DNA from: Pedobacter sp.
GTDB taxonomy: Bacteria > Bacteroidota > Bacteroidia > Sphingobacteriales > Sphingobacteriaceae
Direction of reading: 5' to 3'
Assembly: GCA_025351765.1 (NCBI GenBank)
Contig: JANXVH010000055.1
Location: forward strand, 1-64,000
DNA length: 64,000 nt
The notes below the pieces were generated by a model. That model was given only the letters and a program-made list of their open reading frames with translations, did not search any database and was not told the origin of the DNA. Within the stretch, counting starts at the first letter, position 1. Every line of letters begins with the position of its first letter. Positions 19,577 through 28,988 of the stretch are shown here, one piece after another. A program made the translations under genes and the position numbers.

Positions 19577-21088
19577 TTATAGTTTTGGTGCTGGGGGATC
19601 AACCGGATCAACAGTTATCCCTTGATTACCAAGTTTAGAATGTTTTCTGCTGTAACCAAAATAGATCACAAAACCGATTGCAAGCCATCCAATTAATCTA
19701 AGCCAGTTTGTCCAGTGTAAACCAAATATCATGGCCGAACAAACTATTATACCAAGAATTGGAAGGAAAGGCACCCACGGAGCTCTAAACTCCCTTGGTA
19801 AATTAGGTTCTGTTTTTCTAAGCACAATTACTGCAGCACAAACCAAGATAAAGGCGAATAATGTGCCAATACTTGTCATATCTCCAACAATATCTCCTGG
19901 TACAAATGCAGCAAATAAAGCAACAAGAACAAGGATAATTAAGTTGGCTTTGTAAGGTGTTTTAAATTTAGGATGCAAGTCGCTAAAGATCTTGGGCAAT
20001 AGTCCGTCCTTACTCATTGAATAAAATACGCGGCTTTGTCCTAAAAGCATTACTAATATCACAGAAGAAAATCCAGCTAGGATAGCTACGGTTACTAATT
20101 TGCCTAACCATGCATAACCCGGCATAAAACTGTGGATAGCAGCTACTACAGAGGCTTCTTTTCCATTAGTCCTGAAAAAATCAACTGGCGCAAGTCCGGT
20201 TAACACATGAGCAAATAGTATATATAATACGGTACAGATAGCCAAAGATCCAAGAATACCAATAGGCATTGCGGTTTTAGGGTTTTTTGTTTCCTGAGCA
20301 GCAGTACTTACTGCATCGAAACCGATAAAGGCAAAGAACACAGTTCCCGCGGCACCAAGAATACCCATTATGCCTCCAAAATTATGGTGGATACCTTCAC
20401 TATCTGTAAAAATAGAAGGCTCAGGAATGTAAGGCGTATGGTTAGCAGGATTGATGAAGCTCCATCCAAAAATGATGATGAGGATAACAATCGCTACTTT
20501 TGTAATAACAATAATGCCGTTAACAAAAGCAGATTCCTGCGTTCCTTTAATTAATAGCAAGCTTAGTAATGTTACTATAAATAATGCAGGTAAATTCATT
20601 ATGCCCTGAACGGACCCTGCAGATGTTTCAAACGGAGAATGGCACCATTCATAAGGTATGGGGCTGGCATTGAAAACATTTACCAGCAGGTTATTTAAGT
20701 ATTCACTCCAGGCAATGCCAACCGTTGCAGCACCTACAGCATATTCGAGTACGAGGTCCCATCCAATAATCCATGCCAATAACTCACCCATTGTGGCGTA
20801 GGTGTAAGTATAAGCACTACCTGAAATTGGAATAGAAGAAGATAGCTCAGCATAACATAAGCCGGCTAAAGCACAGCCTATCGCTGCAACTATAAATCCA
20901 ATGGTTACAGAAGGGCCTGCATTTTGCGCAGCAGCGGAAGCAGTACGCACAAACAAACCTGCACCAATGATTGCGCCGATACCGAGAGCCACTAGCGACC
21001 CTGCGGTAAGCGTCCGCTTTAAGGTCTTTTCAGACTCCGATGCGTCGGCGAGTAATTGTGTAATTGATTTCTTTGTAAAAAGACCCAT
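19577..21088 (-). CDS. amino acid permease (APC family, cationic amino acid transporter-like)
   Basis: About 12 TM; LVALGIGAIIGAGLFVRTA, GFDAVSTAAQETKNPKTAMPIGILGSL. Confidence 0.93.
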   Translation of the reverse strand: MGLFTKKSITQLLADASESEKTLKRTLTAGSLVALGIGAIIGAGLFVRTASAAAQNAGPSVTIGFIVAAIGCALAGLCYAELSSSIPISGSAYTYTYATMGELLAWIIGWDLVLEYAVGAATVGIAWSEYLNNLLVNVFNASPIPYEWCHSPFETSAGSVQGIMNLPALFIVTLLSLLLIKGTQESAFVNGIIVITKVAIVILIIIFGWSFINPANHTPYIPEPSIFTDSEGIHHNFGGIMGILGAAGTVFFAFIGFDAVSTAAQETKNPKTAMPIGILGSLAICTVLYILFAHVLTGLAPVDFFRTNGKEASVVAAIHSFMPGYAWLGKLVTVAILAGFSSVILVMLLGQSRVFYSMSKDGLLPKIFSDLHPKFKTPYKANLIILVLVALFAAFVPGDIVGDMTSIGTLFAFILVCAAVIVLRKTEPNLPREFRAPWVPFLPILGIIVCSAMIFGLHWTNWLRLIGWLAIGFVIYFGYSRKHSKLGNQGITVDPVDPPAPKL

Positions 21089-21150
21089 AAGTTTAGTTTA
21101 GTTTTTTATATGAATTACGAAAATCAAACGTAAAGAAAATAAATCTAAAA

Positions 21151-21182
21151 ATAAAAGGGATTTTATCTCAAAATCCCTTTTA
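21151..21182 (-). terminator. Terminator hairpin downstream of hppA
   Basis: ataaaagggatttt / aaaatcccttttat inverted repeat just past the hppA stop. Confidence 0.75.
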
Positions 21183-21218
21183 TTCGTAACAATTGTAGTT
21201 AATTGAGGTATTTTAATA

Positions 21219-23507
21219 TTATTGAACAGCTTTTGTGGTGTCACTTACGCTTTTAATGGTGTCTAATTTGGTATTTCCTTGCGCATCTTCTGTTTTTATA
21301 ACTTTCAAAGTTGAATCTACCACTGTAGTAGTGGCTTTTCTTTCTGGTGCTGTTTCTGAAACGCCAGGTGTGCCACTAATTGCAATATAAGGAGCAATAA
21401 CCAGGGAAACAATAGACATCAATTTAATTAAAATGTTCATTGAAGGACCTGATGTGTCTTTAAAAGGATCTCCTACAGTATCGCCCGTAACAGATGCCTT
21501 ATGAGGCTCAGATTTTTTATAATACATTTCTCCGTTTATTTCTACACCCTTTTCAAATGATTTCTTGGCATTGTCCCAAGCGCCACCTGCATTACTTTGA
21601 AAAATACCCATTAGCACACCTGCAACTGTAACCCCGGCAAGTAAACCGCCAAGTACCTCAGGTCCAAAAATGAAACCAACAACAATTGGAGTAATCAGTG
21701 CAATTGCCCCGGGTAACATCATCTCACGGAGTGACGCTTTGGTAGAAATCGCTACGCACTTTTCGTATTCAGGCTTTGCTTTATATTCCATAATTCCAGG
21801 GATCTCGCGGAACTGTCTGCGTACCTCCTGTACCATGTCCATTGCAGCCTTACCTACCGCCTGGATACATAGCGCCGAGAAAACAAATGGTATCATACCA
21901 CCTACAAATAGTCCCGCCAGTACGGGTGCTTTGTAAATATCGATCGCAGATATACCTGCGATGCCAACAAATGCTGCAAATAACGCCAGAGAAGTTAGTG
22001 CTGCTGATGCGATTGCAAAACCTTTACCCGTTGCCGCTGTAGTATTTCCTACCGCATCTAAGTTGTCGGTACGCTCGCGAACCTCAGGAGGTAGCTGACT
22101 CATTTCTGCAATACCACCCGCATTATCTGCAATTGGTCCAAATGCATCTATTGCTAATTGCATCGCAGTTGTGGCCATCATTCCTGCTGCTGCAATAGCA
22201 ACCCCATACAATCCAGCAAAATGGTAGGATGCCATAATTCCTCCAGCCAGAACTAATATAGGAATAACGGTAGATTTCATCCCAACAGATAACCCAGCAA
22301 TAATATTAGTGGCGTGTCCGGTTGATGATTGTTGAATAATTGAATTAACAGGGGCTTTACCCATTGCAGTATAGTACTCTGTTACAATACTCATAATGGT
22401 TCCAACTATTAGACCCACCATAATTGCGTAGAATACATTGATACTTGAGAATTCATAACCTCTAAGACTCAGCGTGTCAGGTAGCATCCATTTTACAATA
22501 AAGTATGATGCAATAGCTGTAATTAATATAGAGGACCAGTTGCCAAGATTTAACGCATTTTGTACACTTGAATTTTCATCTTTTATAGTTACAAACCAAG
22601 TCCCTACTATTGAGAATAAAATACCAAGTCCGCAAATAACCATTGGCAATAATATAGGAGACATACCTCCAAATTTATCCACAACTTTGATTTCCTGCCC
22701 AAGCACCATAGTAGCCAAAATGGTGGCAACATAAGATCCAAAAAGATCTGCACCCATACCGGCTACATCACCTACGTTATCGCCTACGTTATCTGCAATA
22801 GTTGCTGGATTACGCACATCATCTTCAGGAATTCCTGCTTCTACTTTACCTACAAGGTCGGCACCTACATCGGCAGCTTTGGTGTAAATGCCACCCCCAA
22901 CTCGCGCAAACAAAGCGATGGACTCCGCTCCTAAAGAGAATCCGGTTAGTACCTCAATGGCTGTTCTCATATTGATGCGATTTACACCATCAGCACTGAT
23001 AACATCAAAATAATTTAGGAAAACAATAAATAAGCCACCAAGACCAAGAACTGCAAGTCCCGCAACTCCAAGTCCCATCACGGTGCCCCCAGTAAATGAA
23101 ACTTTCAAAGCTTGTTTAAGGCTGGTTCTTGCTGCTTGTGTTGTACGTACATTTGCTTTGGTTGCAGATCTCATACCAATGTAACCTGCAGTAGCAGAAA
23201 AAACAGCGCCAATTACAAAAGAAACAGCAATGATCCAGCTAGAATGAATTGGCCTGCCGTTTATTTCGTGTATGGTTCCAGAATAGGCAAGAAGAGCTCC
23301 GGCAAAAAGTACAAATATGCTTAGTACCCGCCATTCAGCTTTTAAAAATGCCATCGCACCGTCGGCAATGTAGCCTGCAAGTTCCTGCATATTTTTATCG
23401 CCAGCGTCCTGTTTGTTCACCCATGCACTTTTGACTGCCATCACGAGGAGGCTGATCAATCCCAGCACGGGGATCAAATAAATTAAATTGTCTTGTAAAA
23501 ACTCCAT
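21219..23507 (-). CDS. hppA: membrane-bound sodium/proton-translocating pyrophosphatase
   Basis: [52 protein letters not shown]-type motif present ([23 protein letters not shown]); many TM. Start set at MEFLQDN (23507). Confidence 0.96.
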   Translation of the reverse strand: MEFLQDNLIYLIPVLGLISLLVMAVKSAWVNKQDAGDKNMQELAGYIADGAMAFLKAEWRVLSIFVLFAGALLAYSGTIHEINGRPIHSSWIIAVSFVIGAVFSATAGYIGMRSATKANVRTTQAARTSLKQALKVSFTGGTVMGLGVAGLAVLGLGGLFIVFLNYFDVISADGVNRINMRTAIEVLTGFSLGAESIALFARVGGGIYTKAADVGADLVGKVEAGIPEDDVRNPATIADNVGDNVGDVAGMGADLFGSYVATILATMVLGQEIKVVDKFGGMSPILLPMVICGLGILFSIVGTWFVTIKDENSSVQNALNLGNWSSILITAIASYFIVKWMLPDTLSLRGYEFSSINVFYAIMVGLIVGTIMSIVTEYYTAMGKAPVNSIIQQSSTGHATNIIAGLSVGMKSTVIPILVLAGGIMASYHFAGLYGVAIAAAGMMATTAMQLAIDAFGPIADNAGGIAEMSQLPPEVRERTDNLDAVGNTTAATGKGFAIASAALTSLALFAAFVGIAGISAIDIYKAPVLAGLFVGGMIPFVFSALCIQAVGKAAMDMVQEVRRQFREIPGIMEYKAKPEYEKCVAISTKASLREMMLPGAIALITPIVVGFIFGPEVLGGLLAGVTVAGVLMGIFQSNAGGAWDNAKKSFEKGVEINGEMYYKKSEPHKASVTGDTVGDPFKDTSGPSMNILIKLMSIVSLVIAPYIAISGTPGVSETAPERKATTTVVDSTLKVIKTEDAQGNTKLDTIKSVSDTTKAVQ

Positions 23508-23751
23508 AATTGATGTCCTGTTTAGTTTAGGTTCTAGTATTTGGTTAATTCCGTCGCTACATTTTTTTTTCTGTTCCATGACTTTGATCGTCAGATAAAA
23601 GATAGCGGGGGGATGCAAAAATAATGGTGTTTATGAAATAACCAAATATTTTATCAAGTTATTCACTATATGCCTTAAATAATGTAGTATTTCACATTAT
23701 TTGTAAATTTTAAATATATTAGCTAACCAAGCTAAACTTACTAGGAAAACA

Positions 23752-25167
23752 ATGGAAAAGGAAATTCAAGACGGTTCATTTAAGCGGGAACTCGGTCTGC
23801 TGGACGGTACAATGCTCGTTGTAGGATCAATGATCGGCTCAGGTATATTTATTGTAAGCGCAGACATTGCAAGGCAGGTCGGATCAGCCTTCTGGCTTAT
23901 TGCCATTTGGGTGGTTACTGCTATAATTACTATGATAGCTGCAGTAAGTTATGGAGAATTGAGTGCCATGTTTCCAAAAGCTGGGGGGCAGTATGTATAC
24001 CTTAAAGAAGCCTACAATAAATTGATTGCGTTTCTTTATGGTTGGAGTCTTTTCGCGGTAATCCAGACCGGAACAATTGCCGCAGTAGGCGTAGCTTTTT
24101 CTAAATTTGCCGCGTACCTCTATGAGCCATTAAGTAATGAAAATATCCTATATGAGTTGGGTAGTTTTAAACTGAACGCTGCGCAAATCGTATCTATTAT
24201 TACCATAGTATTCCTTACCTACGTAAATAGCAAGGGGGTTAAGGACAGTAAAATTTTGCAAACTATCCTTACCATCATCAAAATATTATCACTGTTTGGC
24301 CTAATTATATTTGGATTTACGCTTGCCGCAAAAGCGGAGATATGGAATGCCAACTGGGCCAATGTATGGACGCCAAGAGCATTCAATACTACGACAATGA
24401 GCTGGACTAACATCAACGGCTCGCTATTGCTTTCAGGCATATCTGCCGCTATGGTAGGTTCATTGTTTTCAAGTGATGCCTGGAACGGAGTTACTTTTAT
24501 TGCAGGAGAAATAAAAAACCCACAACGCAACGTAGGTTTAAGTTTATTTCTGGGAACACTTATAGTCTCTGTAATCTACATTCTTGCAAACTTGATGTAT
24601 ATTGCTGTTTTGCCTTTGGATGTCATTGCAACTGCTAAATCGGATAGGGTTGCCGTAGTTGCCGCACAGTACATTTTTGGTGAGGCAGGTACAATCATTA
24701 TTGCTGTAATGATTATGATCTCTACGTTTGCTTGTAACAACGGGTTAATTATGGCGGGCGCCCGCGTATATTATACAATGGCTAAAGATGGTTTGTTCTT
24801 TAAAAAAGCGGCAACTTTAAATAAGTCTGACGTTCCCGAATGGGCTTTATGGATACAAGGAATATGGGCTTCGGCACTTTGTCTTACCGGCAGGTATGGG
24901 GATCTACTTGATTTTGTGGTCATCATTGTCATGATCTTTTATATTCTTACCATTTACGGAATCTTTATTCTCAGAAGAAAAATGCCAAATGCTGAAAGGC
25001 CTTACAAAGCTTTCGGTTATCCTGTTTTACCTGCATTATATATTATAATGGCGTCTGCATTATGTATTGGACTACTGAGATACAAATTTGCAACTTGTGG
25101 ATGGGGTGTACTTATTATGCTTATAGGAATTCCAATCTACTACCTAACAAAAGAAAAGGAAAACTAG
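23752..25167 (+). CDS. APC family amino acid permease
   Basis: GSMIGSGIFIVSADIA, about 12 TM, NPQRNVGLSLFLGT. Confidence 0.93.
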   Translation: MEKEIQDGSFKRELGLLDGTMLVVGSMIGSGIFIVSADIARQVGSAFWLIAIWVVTAIITMIAAVSYGELSAMFPKAGGQYVYLKEAYNKLIAFLYGWSLFAVIQTGTIAAVGVAFSKFAAYLYEPLSNENILYELGSFKLNAAQIVSIITIVFLTYVNSKGVKDSKILQTILTIIKILSLFGLIIFGFTLAAKAEIWNANWANVWTPRAFNTTTMSWTNINGSLLLSGISAAMVGSLFSSDAWNGVTFIAGEIKNPQRNVGLSLFLGTLIVSVIYILANLMYIAVLPLDVIATAKSDRVAVVAAQYIFGEAGTIIIAVMIMISTFACNNGLIMAGARVYYTMAKDGLFFKKAATLNKSDVPEWALWIQGIWASALCLTGRYGDLLDFVVIIVMIFYILTIYGIFILRRKMPNAERPYKAFGYPVLPALYIIMASALCIGLLRYKFATCGWGVLIMLIGIPIYYLTKEKEN

Positions 25168-25183
25168 TGCTAGCTTAAAAAAG

Positions 25184-25219
25184 AAACAGGGATAAGCTAT
25201 GAACTGCCATCCCTGTTTT
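25184..25219 (+). terminator. Probable Rho-independent terminator
   Basis: aaacagggat ... atccctgttt stem with T-run, 16 nt downstream of the permease stop. Confidence 0.65.
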
Positions 25220-25309
25220 AATAGATGTCGACCCACCACAGGTCAACAAAACCAAACAAACTATCTACATAACATGCGTAGTTTAAAAAAGTTTTAATTT
25301 TTTTTATTT

Positions 25310-26884
25310 TTATAGAACTTCTCTTAAATCGTTCTTATTTAACCATCCCTTTGTTACCTCGCCATCATTATTGGTATGGGTAATTAAAATGAAACCATTT
25401 TGCTCGTCCAGCACACTAATTTTGTAATTTACCCCTACAACCGCCACACCATGTTTTACAGATTCGCCACTCGGTTCATCATAAAAGTATGCAGCCCCTT
25501 TTGGCATTTTAAACTTTTTGCCATTGCTAACCAGAGTAGGTTCTAGTCCGTTATTAACAGCAACAACAGGCGTTGCAGGCTTTACTTCTTTGTCGCCGGT
25601 CTGCTCTATGTACGCCTTTTTTAAACTATCAACTTCTGCATTTCGTTTTGCTGTATCAACTACTTTTGCTGGTGGATTGATTCTTGTCGTGTCAGGTTTT
25701 ACAGGGTAGGGGATACTTAATGCAGAAGTATCAGGTGCAAGATTGGCAAGAGAATCTTTATATACAATCTGTTTTTTATCTGTGTTTGCAAGAAATAAGG
25801 AATAGGAAGAGTAAGCACCTAATGCCACCAGCAGCAGGATAAGTGAAATAAATAAAGGTTTGGATACTTCCATTGTATCTGGCGATCGCATATCTCCAGG
25901 ATTGATCGTATCCGCTGTAGTGGCTGTTGGTACACTAGCGGGCACTTTTACCACCTTTGCTAAAGGAACACTTGTTTGCTCTAAGTTTTCATGCAAGATC
26001 GCTTCCTGAAGTTCAGTTCCATTTGCATAGCGCTTCTCCGGGTTCTTTTCCAAACATTTCTTAATTACCTGCGTAAGCCAAAATGGGATGTTCATTTCCC
26101 TTGCTTTTGTGTTTTCCGACCAATTTTCTGGTATGTTACTTTTACGCAGCGCCAGCAAGTCAGGAACAGGCTTTTCCATATGGGATACCATTACGGAATT
26201 TCTATTAGCCTCTCCCTTACTGGTTAATGGGAAAGGAACTTGCCCAGCTAATAATTCATAAAGTATTATCCCAAAGCTATAGATGTCTGTCTGGAAAAAC
26301 ATCTCTCCATCGTGTTGTTCAGGAGCCATAAATTCTACCGCACCGGCATGTTGTATGCTACTGCGGCGCTGTTCATCAGACATGATTGCCAATCCAAAAT
26401 CAAGCAATATATAATTACCTGTATCCGTATTAAACTTTACGTTATTGCTTTTTATATCTCCATGCTTTACACCAACCCTATGGCAATGTGCCAGCGCATT
26501 GCCTAATTGATGTGCCAGTTTTTTTGTTTCCCTTATAGTGAAAATAGGAGTGTGTGGTGGCTGAAGCAATTCTTCCAAATCAGGGCCTTCGATGTACTGC
26601 ATCTCGATAAATGGAAAAGATCCGCTTTCCGTTAAACCCGAGTTAACGATTTTAACTACATTGGGATTAGGAATCTCGTTAACTTTTTTAAGTTTCTCTA
26701 CTTCGTTCTTAAAATTCCTATAGTTTTTATCATCTAAATTTTCTGTATGTATAGGCGTAGGCAAGATTTTTACAGCGGTGATGATCTCGCCAATTCTTTT
26801 TCCTTTATACACCGAACCCTGACCACCGGTACGCAGGGCTCCCATATTTTCTAATCCTTCTGTTATGGTAAATACTTTACTCAT
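25310..26884 (-). CDS. Ser/Thr protein kinase, single TM, C-terminal SH3-like extracytoplasmic domain
   Basis: GGQGSVYKGKR, AVKILP, VKHGDIKSNNVKF (HGD catalytic loop), LLDFGLA, EFMAPEQ, DIYSFGIILYELL; TM LFISLILLLVALGAYSSYSLFL; C-terminal SH3-like segment. Confidence 0.93.
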   Translation of the reverse strand: MSKVFTITEGLENMGALRTGGQGSVYKGKRIGEIITAVKILPTPIHTENLDDKNYRNFKNEVEKLKKVNEIPNPNVVKIVNSGLTESGSFPFIEMQYIEGPDLEELLQPPHTPIFTIRETKKLAHQLGNALAHCHRVGVKHGDIKSNNVKFNTDTGNYILLDFGLAIMSDEQRRSSIQHAGAVEFMAPEQHDGEMFFQTDIYSFGIILYELLAGQVPFPLTSKGEANRNSVMVSHMEKPVPDLLALRKSNIPENWSENTKAREMNIPFWLTQVIKKCLEKNPEKRYANGTELQEAILHENLEQTSVPLAKVVKVPASVPTATTADTINPGDMRSPDTMEVSKPLFISLILLLVALGAYSSYSLFLANTDKKQIVYKDSLANLAPDTSALSIPYPVKPDTTRINPPAKVVDTAKRNAEVDSLKKAYIEQTGDKEVKPATPVVAVNNGLEPTLVSNGKKFKMPKGAAYFYDEPSGESVKHGVAVVGVNYKISVLDEQNGFILITHTNNDGEVTKGWLNKNDLREVL

Positions 26885-26896
26885 TTTGTAGCGCTA

Positions 26897-28171
26897 TTAA
26901 AATTCAGGGACATCATTTATCAGACCATCTTTCGTTTTTACCTGGCCATTTTTCTTCTTTGCTGGCTTGTTGTTTTTTTTATTATCAATTGCTTTGCTAT
27001 TGATCTTATTAAGAGTATCTGCCTTTGCAATTACCACACTGTCCTTCAATGCAGTTTCAGATTTTTTGCTTCCTCCAAATAACGAAGTCAATGCTAAAGT
27101 TACCAAACAAACCATTACCATTGCAGCGCCCACGTAAATAGATTTACTTTTATAATAGGTTCTATATTTATTTACTTCTGCTTTTAGCAGCTCATTTTCT
27201 TCTGTTAACCTTAGCGTATCTGTATCCCTTTCAATAATTGGCAATACGTTGTTCAAAGCCATATTGTTCTCCAGCTGATTGCATACCGCTTCGTGTAAGT
27301 GAATGCCGTTTAAGTATCGGTCTGATGGCGTTTTTTTGAGGCAGTTTGCGACGATCTCCAGCAACCACTCGGGTACTTTCATTTCTGCAAGCTTCTTATC
27401 CTCGTTCCATTCTTCAGGTAGCTTGTCTTTACGAAGCGATAGTAAATCTGGTATCTCTCTCTCTATATGAGCCAACATCACCTGATTACGGTTAGATTCA
27501 CCCTTGCTAATCAAAGGGAAAGGCACAACACCCGCAAGCAATTCGTACACGATAACGCCAAAGCTGTAAATGTCAGACTGAAATAAAATTTCACCCTCAT
27601 GCTGTTCTGGCGCCATAAACTCAACCGCACCTGCGTGGCGAAGACTGGTTCTGCGCTGCTCATCAGACATCACTGCGAGACCAAAATCTAACAAAATATA
27701 ATTCCCTGTATCGTTGTTGAATTTTATGTTATTGCTTTTAATATCTCCATGTTTCACCCCGGCCCTATGGCAATGCGATAGGGCGTTAGAAAGGTGGGTA
27801 GCCAATTTAATGGTTTCCCTTATTGTAAAAACCGGTGGATGTGGCGCTTTTAGCAATTGTTCCAAATCCGGACCTTCTATATATTCCATTTCTATAAATG
27901 GAAAAGATCCACTCTCTGTAAGTCCGGAGTTAATGATTTTTACCACATTGGGATTAGGGTCTTCATTAACCTTTTTCAGTTTTTCTACCTCGTTCTGAAA
28001 GTCCCTGAAGTTTTTGTCCTCAGTGTTTTCTGTGTAAATGGGAGTAGGCAATAATTTTACAGCAGAGATGATGGTACCTATACGTTTTCCCTTATACACC
28101 GACCCCTGGCCGCCTGTACTGAGCGCACCCATGTTTTCTAATCCATCTGTTATTGTGAATACCTTTGCCAT
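26897..28171 (-). CDS. Ser/Thr protein kinase, single TM with short Lys-rich tail
   Basis: Kinase domain nearly parallel to the neighbouring paralog (GGQGSVYKGKR, HGDIKSNNIKF, LLDFGLA, EFMAPEQ); TM IYVGAAMVMVCLVTLALTSLF. Confidence 0.93.
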   Translation of the reverse strand: MAKVFTITDGLENMGALSTGGQGSVYKGKRIGTIISAVKLLPTPIYTENTEDKNFRDFQNEVEKLKKVNEDPNPNVVKIINSGLTESGSFPFIEMEYIEGPDLEQLLKAPHPPVFTIRETIKLATHLSNALSHCHRAGVKHGDIKSNNIKFNNDTGNYILLDFGLAVMSDEQRRTSLRHAGAVEFMAPEQHEGEILFQSDIYSFGVIVYELLAGVVPFPLISKGESNRNQVMLAHIEREIPDLLSLRKDKLPEEWNEDKKLAEMKVPEWLLEIVANCLKKTPSDRYLNGIHLHEAVCNQLENNMALNNVLPIIERDTDTLRLTEENELLKAEVNKYRTYYKSKSIYVGAAMVMVCLVTLALTSLFGGSKKSETALKDSVVIAKADTLNKINSKAIDNKKNNKPAKKKNGQVKTKDGLINDVPEF

Positions 28172-28178
28172 TTAATAT

Positions 28179-28961
28179 TTATTGATTGTAGCTGAACTCC
28201 AATACAGCAGATTCTCCTAAGATAATTTGATCGCCCTCGTGCAATACAAAGCCAAGTTCCGTAAAGGTCAGTTTAACTGGGTTATGGTCAGCTTTAGAAC
28301 GGATTTTAACTTTATTTCTTGGGGGTACACCTCCATCATCGGCAAAAAGCATAAAAGCATCTGCTTCGTTATTCCATTCTATATGTGCATGCTGCCTGCT
28401 AATGTATTTATTACACTCGTTTGTACTCTCATCAGGAAAAGCAATATCATTATTTCTAAAAAAGCCATCCTTATCTTGCGCCTGTTTACCTCTGCCCATG
28501 TTAATTCTACCATCTGCAGATTTTATCGTATAAACTTCTTGTTCCGCTTCGCCTGCTAGTATTTTAATATATCCAGTCTCCAGTTTTTGAATAGCAGCAT
28601 GTTCAGGTGTCTTAATATAAAATGCCGCATCCAGATTCGTCATCTTAATTGCACTTTCTGGTAAACCATCAACATAGAGGGTTTCCATTGTCCAGCTTTC
28701 AGGCAGGTCTATTGCAAAGTCATCCGCAATGCGCTGTATCTCATTCTTAAAACGGTCTTGTTCTGCAGAGAATAGAGCAGAATCGTACATAAACTGCTCT
28801 GCAGGTAAACAGCAAATGTATAGTTGAAAACCTTTTATATTCTTGCCTTCACCACCTTCCATTTTTTGCAGTTCCTGTTTAATAAAAACCAACAAAGCTT
28901 CCCTAATGGCCTTTACATCTTGAGGTTTTTCCGGCGTATTCTTATTAAATAAATTAAACAT
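28179..28961 (-). CDS. FHA domain-containing protein
   Basis: C-terminal FHA signatures: INMGRGKQ and YISRQHAHIEW (SxxH), followed by NKVKI; separate N-terminal domain. Confidence 0.88.
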   Translation of the reverse strand: MFNLFNKNTPEKPQDVKAIREALLVFIKQELQKMEGGEGKNIKGFQLYICCLPAEQFMYDSALFSAEQDRFKNEIQRIADDFAIDLPESWTMETLYVDGLPESAIKMTNLDAAFYIKTPEHAAIQKLETGYIKILAGEAEQEVYTIKSADGRINMGRGKQAQDKDGFFRNNDIAFPDESTNECNKYISRQHAHIEWNNEADAFMLFADDGGVPPRNKVKIRSKADHNPVKLTFTELGFVLHEGDQIILGESAVLEFSYNQ

Positions 28962-28988
28962 CTTTTCGTTACTCCTTTAAATAAACAA

